From contig JAMRYE010000010.1 in assembly GCA_024082115.1 (NCBI GenBank), forward strand, positions 2,976,001-3,040,000: DNA of 64,000 nucleotides. Reading direction: 5' to 3'. The notes under the pieces are model-generated. The model saw only the letters and a program-made list of their open reading frames with translations. It was not told where the DNA came from and searched no databases. Shown one piece after another: positions 52,934-63,154 of this stretch (position 1 is its first letter; every line of letters starts with the position of its first letter). Origin of the DNA: Rhinocladiella similis (Eukaryota > Ascomycota > Eurotiomycetes > Chaetothyriales > Herpotrichiellaceae). Position numbers and translations under genes: made by a program.

Positions 52934-54023
52934 GATGGCACGAGAGCAATGACTACACCGGTGGAGTCCGGGTAGATGTGCGTTGGCTAGATGGCTGAGC
53001 CGTCGGAATCTGGGGACATCAAGGGCAGAGCAGTGTGCGACCACGATGTGGGAGCAGATAGAGGGTGGGAAACGGAAGTGTGAGGTGAGGAGTATGGGAG
53101 AGAGGAGAGAAGAAGAGACCAGGCACCAAAGACTGGATGGTGATGTCTTTTGAAGGAAGAGCGTGTGGCCTGTGGCCTACAATCCGCTAAGAAACTAATG
53201 CAGGATATGATGTCTTGATTGGCTGACACTCGCTGCGCCTCCGAGTCACGTCTGTGGAGGAGCACTTACACGATGACTGACAGAATGAATAGGCGGTAAA
53301 TCTATTATTATTGTTCAAATGACACTGTCAGATCAAAAGGCTTTGTGCAAGGCCAACGAGGCTGAGTCGACAACTTGCAAAAGGTACTTGCTTAGTCATT
53401 GCCACCTCCTCCCTCCATATCTATTTAAGAGCCGGACCTCGTCTTCATACCGAATGCGCACGTCGATATTTCATTTTGTCTCTCCAGAGAGGTACCATGA
53501 GAAGACTGATGATGTCTGGTCACGAGCCATACCAGGTAGGAGTGTCGATCTATGCTCTGACTGGTGCCAGAACCAAAGCGTTCCCTCCGCAAGGCTGCAG
53601 ACAAAGGAGCCCTCATGTTAGACATTGTCTTTGTTGCAAACCACTCTCGGCTATGGGTGCATTGGACGATTTTCACGGGTTTAATATGATCCCACTTGCA
53701 TCTAGGGTCACACTGACAGTGATAAATTGCCCTCAATACCACAAATACCTACCAGATGATCGCGAACTATACTTAACCCCCTTTTGCCCACCTCCTGGGG
53801 TCGTTGACCAAAGGCACGTTTCCGCATCGATCCTGAAAAGCTTTTTGGACGAACACTCCTCCAGAATCAACTCGAGACAAAGACCTAGCCGAACCGAGCA
53901 CTCAATAAAACCTTCCAATACATCCAAGACAGCAATTTCAAGTCCAGCCAGCTCCCTTCCAACTTACACAAAAACAAGCCCCTACAACATAACTTCACTG
54001 CCAGCATCATCTCTGATATCACC
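52934..54023. other. Intergenic, no supported gene
   Basis: About 1.1 kb between head-to-head genes. The plus-strand frame at 53476-54027 overlaps the start of the next gene and has no domain; I treat it as leader. Confidence 0.45.
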
Positions 54024-54704
54024 ATGAATCTCACTCTTTCAGCTACCATCTTTTCGCTCGCGTTGAGTGTGGCCGGCTTTCCAGCTCCAGACGACGCTGT
54101 GGGCGCTGAAGCCTCTCCATCCGCTAGCCTTAACACGGCCGCCTATACCTCCTTAACATCTAGCTATACCGACACTGCCACCTATATCGACGCCGATGCT
54201 GACAACAACACATACACAGATACTGCAGCCGCAAGCGCCAGCTTCAGCGCCAATGTCACCTCCGCCATCACACCACAACCAGCTACCGCATCAACATCCG
54301 CGCCTTCCCCGTCACCTCCATTGTACGGCGACATGTTCAAGAACAAAGTCATAATCGTCGATGATGAAACATTCCTTCACGCTCTCGAGTACGCCGCATC
54401 TCATCCCGCCGTGATTGCAGACGACGATACTGCCAATGACAACCCCTCAAATGAGAAGCGAGACGACGCCCTCCAACCCAAATCGGGCAAACTGCCAAAG
54501 AACAAGAAACCCAAGATGGTCAAATGGTGCACTCCGCAAATGGACTACTGTACCACCTGGTACGCGCCGTACGACTACTACAACGATAATGGCAGGAGGG
54601 GTGTGGAGCGCCGCGCTCGCAACGACGACTGGCCAGACAATGTGCGAATCTGGTGTAGCAAGCACGATGGGATGTGTGTGCATATGACGGAGCGGGTGTA
54701 CTGA
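54024..54704 (+). CDS. Small secreted protein with two W-C-x6-C units and Kex2 site
   Basis: The 226-residue product starts MNLTLSATIFSLALSVAGFP, a clear signal peptide. Residues 25-100 are Ser/Thr/Ala-rich and likely O-glycosylated. A Lys-Arg pair at 145-146 (NEKRDD) is a probable Kex2 cleavage site, and further dibasic pairs lie at 191-192 and 196-197. The only four cysteines in the protein are in the last third, in two matching units: WC(169)TPQMDYC(176) and WC(211)SKHDGMC(218). The tyrosine-rich stretch YAPYDYYND lies between them. No family is recognised; the layout (signal, pro-region, Kex2, short cysteine-rich mature part) is that of a fungal secreted effector or peptide precursor. One exon. 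Confidence 0.7.
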   Translation: MNLTLSATIFSLALSVAGFPAPDDAVGAEASPSASLNTAAYTSLTSSYTDTATYIDADADNNTYTDTAAASASFSANVTSAITPQPATASTSAPSPSPPLYGDMFKNKVIIVDDETFLHALEYAASHPAVIADDDTANDNPSNEKRDDALQPKSGKLPKNKKPKMVKWCTPQMDYCTTWYAPYDYYNDNGRRGVERRARNDDWPDNVRIWCSKHDGMCVHMTERVY

Positions 54705-55265
54705 TATGGTCCCAGGTACGAAGAGGCAAGGGAAGGAGTACCACAGCGATAGACAACTTACAATGTCAACTTCAGTGGCCATGGATGGAGTTCATCGGTG
54801 GGATATACAAGATAGCCTCCTGAACCAAATGAAATCGAACCGTTTCTTCTGATGATGCGATCGACCTGGACAGAGGCATAAGTAATCCAATGTCTACCTA
54901 AGGCAGGTAGGTAGCTGTACACCAAAGTAGGCTAGAGTCAGGGTACAACATACACTTGCACCCATAGTAAGGCATTCAATATTGATCGAACAACATCTGT
55001 ATCCTGCCTCCTTACTGCATACTCCGTATTCCGTACATGATATCTACCACCCACGTTTGGCAGATAGCCCCAAAAGCTTGCTCAGGGATCTCTTCCGGGT
55101 CGCTGCAAACCAGTAGGTGAGTTTGATAAAATGTGGAAGAGACAGAAAGTCTCTTCCATTCGACAAACAGAAGCCAGCCCACTCGTCTTTTAATCGCTTC
55201 GTGATGTGGAGTGTCAGAGTTTGTTTCAGTTCACGAACAAAGCTTTTGATGCACTGGCTGATGGA
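54705..55265. other. Intergenic between convergent genes
   Basis: 561 bp containing TACTCCGTA at 55020-55028, followed at once by TTCCGTAC. No gene is seen. Confidence 0.45.
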
Positions 55266-58209
55266 CTACATAAACTCGAGGTCATCGTCGGTCGATTTAT
55301 CTTTGCCCTTCCCTTTGTCTGTGGTCGATGCGGCACCTGCACCCTCTGTGATAGGTACAATTCTGCCGTTTTCTCTGTTGCTGTTGCTTACTTTCATCGG
55401 CTTCCGTAGCGCTTCGGCCTGTACGGCTTTAAAGACCGCCATATCCTCTTTGCTCAATTGGAGTTTTCCGTCTTTGTCAAATTGAAAATTGAGGTTCATT
55501 GTATCGATGACTTCTTGAGTCATTGCATCATCGGTTGCCACTTTGCGTGATTCCAAGCTTGAGACCAGCGCTTGGTTTTCGGGGTTACTCTCAAGGAGGA
55601 ATTTGAGGCACATAACCGCGTGCTCTTTGATGTATGGATTACATGCTAGCGCGTAAATTAGCGAACCCACTCCCTACGTCAAGTCAAGCTCAGCACATAC
55701 CATCGTAATTAGTGCAACTCAGAATTGTCTCGACGCCTCCATGTTCTCTAATCTGGTTCTGCACTGTTGGACATTTCCACACCAAACTTGATAGGACAAG
55801 CACAATGAGCTTCTTAAGGTTGCGCCATTCGAAGTCGGCAGGCTCCTCGGTAACCTGTGGTGGTGGTGGAGAGTTTGACATTGGTGGCACAGAATCTGTG
55901 TCTGGGCTGGCCTGATCCTGCGGTTTTGGCGTTACGAGATCGACGTCATATGGTCGCTCAACGGCAACCGGACCTGATGGTTTCGAATTCGACTCGGTGC
56001 CATTCTGTTTTGTGCCACTAGTCATTGCGCTAGTACTTGGTGGTGGAATTGTCTTGGTCAAGGGAACTTTGGCAATGCTGTTATCAAGTTCCTTGATTAG
56101 CGTCACAAGATCGTATACGATCTCCCACTGGACGAGGAGGTTTTTCCAGTCATTGTTTTCTGTCAGAACCGCAAAGAACTCGAGGAACTGATAAACTCCC
56201 TCATAAACCCTCTCCATATCCCACAGATTAAGCGGGAAATCTTCAGCCAGTGCGAGCCCAGCGCGTATCTGTCCCTGGAGATAGATTAAAGCACATGTCT
56301 CTGGTATGATGTTGCCCCGGAATACAATGAAGATGTAGCGTACAGTGAGAACGTCAACTCTGCTGAGGGGAGCAGGCACACGTGATTTTGGGTGGGATTG
56401 CTCTTTCGAGTTTTGAACAACCGCTGCCGGACTGTACTTCGCACGGAAGATGTGGGTAAGGATCTTGATGACCACTGCTTGGGCAGGTGAGATAATATCT
56501 TTTGGCTGCCCAAAATCCGAGTAGGCATGTGACATCAGTCCGTTTTTAAGGATTGATTCCATGATCTGGACCATCATCTTGAAGTAAAACTCGTCATCAG
56601 GAAGATCCCAAGCGGCGATGAAGATCAACAATTCTCGCAATACGTTCCGTCCCGCTTCCTGGGCCAGTAGGATATGACAGCGAACAGCTTGCATATTCTT
56701 AGTACCGTTGCGTTCGCTTACTTTCGAACCAAAATTGTCGACAATACCGGCTTGGATGATCATGGGTAGTGCTTCTATTTCCGTCGGCCCTAGCACCAGA
56801 GGCACGTCAGTGAGCAACCCTCTCTCTTGATCTCCAGAACCACGATAATCGTCGTCTTCTTCGTCCTCATCTTCCATACTATCCTCAATGCTGTCGACCA
56901 AGTCGTCATCATAGTCTTCAGGATTGCCGTCTTCATCGTAGGAAATGTCACCATTCTCATCGACCATTGGGCCTGATTCGTGCAATCGAGCCATGAGTTC
57001 ATCTTTGGCTTCCTTGAGAGTGGCAGCCGCAGACTGCGCAGTTCTCGGCATGGTGACGTCTTCATCTGTCAAACTCTGGCCTCCATCGACAAGTCCGCCT
57101 TCAGAGTTCAGCTTTGGTAGGTTAGTCCACTGAGACGATTGAACCTGGCTAGGGATGTATTCGTCATTTATGGAGACCTTTTCACCATTTGCTCCGATTT
57201 GAGTGTTGGCAGCATTTTTTGACGGGATCTGGCGGCGCAATTGGGCCCCAAGCTTGAGCACAGCGTCTGGTGCGGACTCGAGTTGTTTGACGGTCATTCC
57301 AGCCATCCTGGCCATGTCACTCTTGATTTTATCCATGACTATTTTCATCTGCGCCTGTTTTTCCTCATCTGCGTCTGTGCCTGTTCCAGTGCCCATCATG
57401 TCGAACAGGGCATGGATATCATCAATGTTGTAGCCAAGTTTCTCGCTTGCTTCTCGCGGATCCATTCGGGAGATCTGTTCGGCGGCAGATCGAATCATCT
57501 CTTCCCGACCAGTCACAGGCTGATCGCTTGCGGGCCCCTCCATCTCTGGCCCTTGAGAGTAATCCTCGTTACTGTCATGCGCTTGCGCCTGGCCGAAGAG
57601 ATCCAGCCATAGTACCAATTTGCGCTGTTCATTGTGCATGATGAAGTTGTGTAGAAATTGCAGGCATGTTATGAGTAGTCTTTTGTACAGATTGACAACC
57701 TTTTGCCATCGCTCCTCATTTCGCGGGTTCTGTTCCCCATCATAACCTCGAGCCGTCACGCGGACACAGACATCTATCAATTTGAGGATTTGTTGATCAA
57801 AACCTTTGTCTGCAGCGAGGTTTTGAGCCTTCTTGGTCGTGGCTAGTAGGTTCCGTGCTATTGTGCATAGGTCGTTTAGGCGTTCGATATCCTTGATAAG
57901 AGAAAGGTAATGCGCAGCGATCAATTCGGAACTGCTGCCGTTGAAACTTGCAGCTGGCGGATTCTTCCAGGCAAAAGACTGTTGTTCCAACGCAGATATG
58001 GCGACGGTGAGAAGCTTAGTCAGACCATCCCATACCCGAGGGTTAAAACCCAGCGATGATCGGACATCGCTTTCTTGGTGCGACTTCAGAAGTATTTGCT
58101 TTCCCGCAAAGAGTAAGTGGTCGAGCCGCTGTTCATCGATTAAACCTCTGTTCTCGAAATGGCTTTGAGTGCCAGCCAAGACAATCTGTAGAAGTAGACC
58201 TGCACTCAT
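55266..58209 (-). CDS. Ataxin-10 / Ctr86 family protein, two exons
   Basis: The exons are 58209-55701 and 55645-55266, joined through a 55-bp intron and a split codon, giving 962 residues. The junction restores SCTNYDACNPYIKEHAVMCLKF, the diagnostic C-terminal Ataxin-10 domain (GG...LS.C..D..NP.I.EHA). The remainder is mostly armadillo-like helical, with a long acidic disordered insert at about 400-460 (EDYDDDLVDSIEDSMEDEDEED). Yeast Ctr86/Cdc... homologues are essential but ill-defined; human ATXN10 acts in cytokinesis and cell survival. The tail is Gly/Lys/Asp-rich (DKGKGKDKSTDDD). The large size compared with human ATXN10 (475 residues) is normal for Pezizomycotina. Confidence 0.85.
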
Positions 58210-58962
58210 ACTGATACTGACTGAGATACATAGTCAGGCACTAGTCGGCGTGGTCAAGTAAGATTCTGCTTGGGCAAGAAATTACAACTTTTAATCTCGA
58301 TATCGAAGCTGAACCGCAGGCAGACTAAACCTCGCCAGAACTTCCACATTTGATTGTGCATTACAGATTTTGAGGTTCGCCGTATGATTTCTGCCGGAGT
58401 ACGGTAGCTCAAATAGGCTTCGAACGCAAATACCTACATCTACCATCTCGACTATTTCTGGAGGATGAGGACGTTCGATATGCTGTTCATGTATAACTAT
58501 GACGTACCATAATGAGTCAATGTAATGATATCACTAGAGCGACCTGCCGGCAAAGCACTCTCATCTACAACACACAATGCCCATGTTCTGCTGAAAATGC
58601 CACCCGTACGGAGAACACTTTGCCGAATGACAGGAGACGAGGACAAAACGCCCCGTTCCTGTCCTACGGCAAAGATGTGCCTATGTACAAGCAATATCAG
58701 AGGTCGCAAAGCCTGCCCACCTTCCTTGCTCTGCGCGTATGCTGACCGCGGTAAACTAATGACTGCCGGTAGCGAAACAGCTTTACCGGTATAACCGAAT
58801 CAGTTTGGGGCAATGCTGCCATATGCGGGGGAACAAGCCACGAACATTGGTGGTACAAGACCGAGGACATTCTATGGCGACGTACGGACCTAATATATAC
58901 TGGACAAGGAGATCTTGCAATCTACGAGATTGTAGACTCTGACTTACAAGATCCCAGCCAAG
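58210..58962. promoter_or_regulatory. Divergent region, Ataxin-10 gene and monooxygenase
   Basis: 753 bp between head-to-head genes. A TATATA element at about 58893-58898 lies about 65 bp before the monooxygenase start and may be its TATA box. No gene is seen. Confidence 0.5.
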
Positions 58963-60907
58963 ATGTCTGAGTCTACATTAGCCCCTGTGGCTGACGCCCT
59001 GGAACATACCTCAGCCAGATCAGGAGCCAACGGGGGTTCTGTCTACCACAACGGTGTCAACGGACATCACAATGGGGAACTGAAATCAGAGTCTATCGAC
59101 ATACCACTACGACAAGCCAATGCTTGGGCTCCGAGAAAGAAGCTTCGCATCATCACCGTGGGGGCCGGATTCTCAGGACTTCTTTTCGCCCATAAATTAC
59201 AGCACCAATATCCCGAGATGCAAGACCTAGTAACTCACACGATCTACGAGGCGAGAGACAAGATAGGGGGGACTTGGTATGTAAACACCTACCCTGGTGT
59301 TCAATGCGACGTGCCATCTCATATCTATGTATGCTCCCTCCACTATGTTCTAAAATTTGTTAACGCCTGTCAGGCATTTCCCTTTGATCCCAACCCTAAC
59401 TGGAGCCATTTCTATTCAACGGGGAAGGAAATACACGAATACATTCTCAGCACTACCAAGAAATGGAATCTGGACCGAGATGTCAAGCTCAACCATAGGG
59501 TTCTCGAAGCAGTATGGCAGGAGGACATTGGTCAGTGGAAATGCACCATACAGCATGGCGACCGTCAATGGGTGGAACACACCGATATCTTAATATCGGG
59601 ACAAGGCATCCTAAAGTAAGTTGTTCTCGAGGAGCCATGCGTGAAGTGTACTGATACGTTCTTCCTCAGCAAATGGCGGTGGCCAGATATCGAAGGCCTG
59701 CACAGTTTCAAAGGTCACAAATGCCATTCTGCCAATTGGGACAACAATTATGACTACTCTAACAAAACGATCGGCGTTATTGGAAATGGTTCGAGCGGCA
59801 TTCAAATCGTGCCCTCGCTCGCAAAGCTGCCAGGAACGAATGTTGTCAGTTTTCAACGAAGTCCAACCTATATCTACTACCGCATGGCACCTAGCAAGTT
59901 ACTAAACCGTGATGATATCAGCGGAAACCCCGTGTATACTGAGGAAGACAAGCGAAGGTTCCGCGAAGATCCCGCACACCTTCGTCAATACCGGAAAACA
60001 ATAGTACATAAAATTAACAACGCTTTTAAGATGGTAAGAAGCCGTGTCCTATTATTGTTACTCCCCTTTGGCTGATCCAACTGTCTGAAAGTTTATCAAA
60101 GACACTCCCGCCAACAAGGAAGTCAGCGACGATGCACGCAGACAAATGGCCGACAAGCTCAACCACGATCCAGAACTTTGCGCCAAGCTAATTCCGTCCT
60201 GGGAGCTAGGCTGCCGCCGCATCACTCCTGGTGAAGGCTACCTTGAGGCTTTTCTGAAGCCAAATGTTCGTCTCGTCCAGCAGGGTGTTGTTCGTGTCAC
60301 CGAAGATAGCATCATTGCTGCAGATGGCTCCGGCCATAAAGTTGATGTGATCGCCTGCGCCACTGGTTTCGACGTCTCTTTCACTCCGCAGTGGCGGATG
60401 ATAGGACGGAATGGCGTGGATCTCGCCAAAGAATGGTCCGTCGATCCCGAATCGTACCTCTCGATCTGTGCAAGAGATATGCCGAACTATTTCATGTTCA
60501 TGGGCCCGAACTCGGTCATCGCCCATGGCTCGCTGATGGAAAGCCTGAATTGGACCGGCGACTATCTGATCAAATGGCTCAAGAAGATGTGTACCGAAGA
60601 CATCAAATATATCGTACCCAAGTCGAAGGTGGTGGATGAACTGATCACCTATGGCGACAAGATTCATAAGACGCTTGTCTGGTCTGGCGGGTGTAAGAGC
60701 TGGTACAAGAGAAACACTGTGGACGGTCGAGTCACAGCAGCATTTGCCGGAAGCGCGATCTTGTACAAGAACCTGATTAGTGAATTGCGACCAGAAGATT
60801 TCGAAGTCGAGTACACCAGTCCGAATCGGTGGTTTTTCCTCGGCAATGGGTTCACAGAATATGAAATGGATCCGGACAGCGATTTATCGTGGTATATCGA
60901 ACGCTGA
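58963..60907 (+). CDS. FAD/NADPH monooxygenase (FMO / Baeyer-Villiger type), four exons
   Basis: The exons are 58963-59328, 59374-59615, 59670-60033 and 60092-60907, giving 595 residues. The FAD-binding GAGFSG lies at 67-72, followed by IGGTWYVNTYPGVQCDVPSH, which is typical of Baeyer-Villiger monooxygenases. The fingerprint F-x-G-x3-H-x3-W[PD] is present as FKGHKCHSANWD, and the NADPH site as GVIGNGSSGIQI. The first intron is 45 bp, in frame and free of stops, so an unspliced reading adds 15 residues between SHIY and AFPFDPNPNW. Members oxidise ketones or sulfur/nitrogen groups, often sterols or secondary metabolites; substrate is unknown. An NmrA-like gene follows on the same strand. Confidence 0.92.
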
Positions 60908-61567
60908 CGGAAGATTCAAGGGGCCAGGCAAGTCGCAATTGCATCAGCATTTGTGGCAACTGTTTTATCAACGTTTCTTTTATGCAGAATTTCTCTAGAT
61001 TTGTGGTTGAAGACATTCTGTTTTTGTTTTTTTTTTGTTTTTTGCTTACCAGAAGATCCACAAGGTCGCAATTGTTGCATTGAGGCGTCAGCAGACAAGT
61101 ATTATGTGCTCCAGAAATATCCTGCCAGCATGATAACCATGGGACAGACCACAGACGATTACAAATGCACAGTGACTGTGGATGTATATGAGACTTATGT
61201 ATGCATGTACGGTTCCGGCTTTAGTGTGCTCATTTTGACCCACAGCCATCTACTGTACAGTACATATTGTACCATGTTAAATATGCATCATACTAAATCC
61301 GGAACCGAACGTGCATACAGCCAATCACTAGTCCCGTATCAGGGGCCCATCTAGAATACCTCGCTCTCTGCACAACTTCATCAGAAGGTACAAGATCAGC
61401 TCGACAGTCCTTGTAGGAATGCTTCTCAGTGATACACGCCTCCTCTAGAGGTACCTACTCTCAACGTCTCAAAATCCCTACAATCAAGTTAGGCAGCAGA
61501 CATCAGCGATTCAGCATCGCCTCGCACGATAGTATTTCCTCCTTCGAGACCACCAGGGCTGATTCCG
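60908..61567. other. Intergenic, no supported gene
   Basis: 660 bp between two plus-strand genes. A T-rich run at 61019-61041 is probably part of the monooxygenase 3' region. No gene is seen. Confidence 0.45.
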
Positions 61568-62473
61568 ATGCCTACAACAAGAGTAGCCCTTGCAGGAGCC
61601 ACAGGCAACTTGGGCATCCCTGTGCTCGAAGCTCTCCTGAAGGGCGGTTTCAGCGTTATCGTGCTCTCACGCCATGGGGGAAATGCGTCCAAGTTGCAGC
61701 GCTACCAGGACCAGGATGTCACAATCTGCGAAGTCGACTTCACCCGAACCGAGTCTATCCTTCCAGCATTGAAGGAGGTGGAAGTCGCTGTGTCCTGTCT
61801 TGCGACGTTAGCAATAGGCGCTCAGAACCCGTTGATCGACGCGTGCTGTGCCGCCGGCGTACGGCGGTTCATACCCGCCGAGTTCGGTATGGACTCTCGC
61901 AATGCACTATGCCAGCAATTGCCTGTTTGTGAGCCCAAAGTTGCGACTCAGAGATATCTTGAACACAAGGTATCAGAGCACCCGGGGTTTACGTGGACCG
62001 GTATCGCCAATGGCTTATTCCTTGACTGGGGTATGCAAGTCGGCTTCATTGCCAACCTAGCCCAACACACTGCAACATTGTACAATGGCGGCGACATTTC
62101 CTTCAGTACTACAACACTTTCTGATGTCGCGACGGCCATCTCAGGTGTGATACAGAACCAAGAACTAACAGCGAATCGCTTGTTGTATGTCCATTCGACT
62201 GCAACCACGCAAAACAAGCTGATCCAATATGCCAAGGAGAAAGATCACAAGGACTGGGCTCTTGAGATCAAAGACACCAATGAGGTGATGCAGGAGAGTC
62301 TGGCAGAATTGCAGAAAGGAAATCTGCAGAGCGCGATGGATGGATTTTGTGTCGCAGCGTCGTGGAATCCGGCATATGGCTGTGACTTCTCGAGTCACTT
62401 GGACAATGAATTGCTTGGGATAAAGGCGCTGGACGACACTGGTCTGAGAGAGATAGTCGAGAAACTCCTGTGA
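61568..62473 (+). CDS. NmrA-like / isoflavone-reductase-like NAD(P)-binding protein
   Basis: Atypical SDR of 301 residues in one exon. GATGNLG at 10-16 is the dinucleotide loop, and VLSRHGGNASKL has the Arg that suggests NADPH. FIPAEFGMDS is the block that distinguishes the isoflavone/phenylcoumaran reductase-like branch from general NmrA regulators, and a Lys at about 124 (CEPKVATQRYLE) is in the usual catalytic position. The C-terminal half is the variable substrate lid. Fungal members are often oxidoreductases of aromatic compounds or redox-sensing regulators. It lies 660 bp after the monooxygenase on the same strand, so they may work on related substrates. Confidence 0.9.
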   Translation: MPTTRVALAGATGNLGIPVLEALLKGGFSVIVLSRHGGNASKLQRYQDQDVTICEVDFTRTESILPALKEVEVAVSCLATLAIGAQNPLIDACCAAGVRRFIPAEFGMDSRNALCQQLPVCEPKVATQRYLEHKVSEHPGFTWTGIANGLFLDWGMQVGFIANLAQHTATLYNGGDISFSTTTLSDVATAISGVIQNQELTANRLLYVHSTATTQNKLIQYAKEKDHKDWALEIKDTNEVMQESLAELQKGNLQSAMDGFCVAASWNPAYGCDFSSHLDNELLGIKALDDTGLREIVEKLL

Positions 62474-63154
62474 TCTACCAGGCTTGAATGTCGGTTGTGA
62501 ATACATAGGAACTTTTGTTGATCTAATGCTGGCATTAGAATCGAGTCGAAACTGGTCCATACGAGGAAATTTTCCTAGCCGTGTTTGACCTCTCCACCAC
62601 CCCCGTGATTATGCTTCTGTATCTGTCCTGCTTCCCGGTTCGACTACACATTATAACCCATTCTACTGGGGCCACACATACAACTGGATGCTGATTTGAA
62701 ACAGGGAAATGTTAAAGTGGCAGAGATCCCAGAAGGCATTGGCGCATCCAATCACTAATTCTGAACAGCCGTCTAGATAATTATATGGTAGGCGAGGAGC
62801 TTTTCTTCAAGCTTGCGGATGGTTGATCCCCTGTAGCAACCTCCTGGATATTCGAAACACCATTTATGATTCCCATTCTCAGGAGCATCTGTTCCGCATA
62901 TACATCACTCATCCGAGTGCTGGGCCGTCTCTTCGCTCCTGTGTTAGTCTAAGTCGCGTAATATTGTCGAGGTTCTGCTTGGAGTACTGACCCTTGGAAC
63001 ACTCCTCCACTGTCACCTTCGTGATCAACCCCGGGACGTGACATAGTTTAAACACCATATGTCATCAACCTTCAACAGTCAATGGATACTGAGGCGATAA
63101 GCTCCGTGCTTTTAGGAACGGCAGGCTTTAGGTCATTGTTATGATAACAACAGT
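62474..63154. other. Intergenic between convergent genes
   Basis: 681 bp with no supported gene or repeat. Confidence 0.45.

Noticed and set aside
53476..54027. A 183-codon plus-strand frame before the secreted Cys protein
   Set aside because: It has no domain, its composition is that of leader sequence, and it overlaps the start of a gene with a clear signal peptide in another frame.
61019..61041. T-run as a Pol III terminator of a small RNA
   Set aside because: No internal A/B boxes lie upstream; it is better explained as the U-rich 3' region of the monooxygenase transcript.
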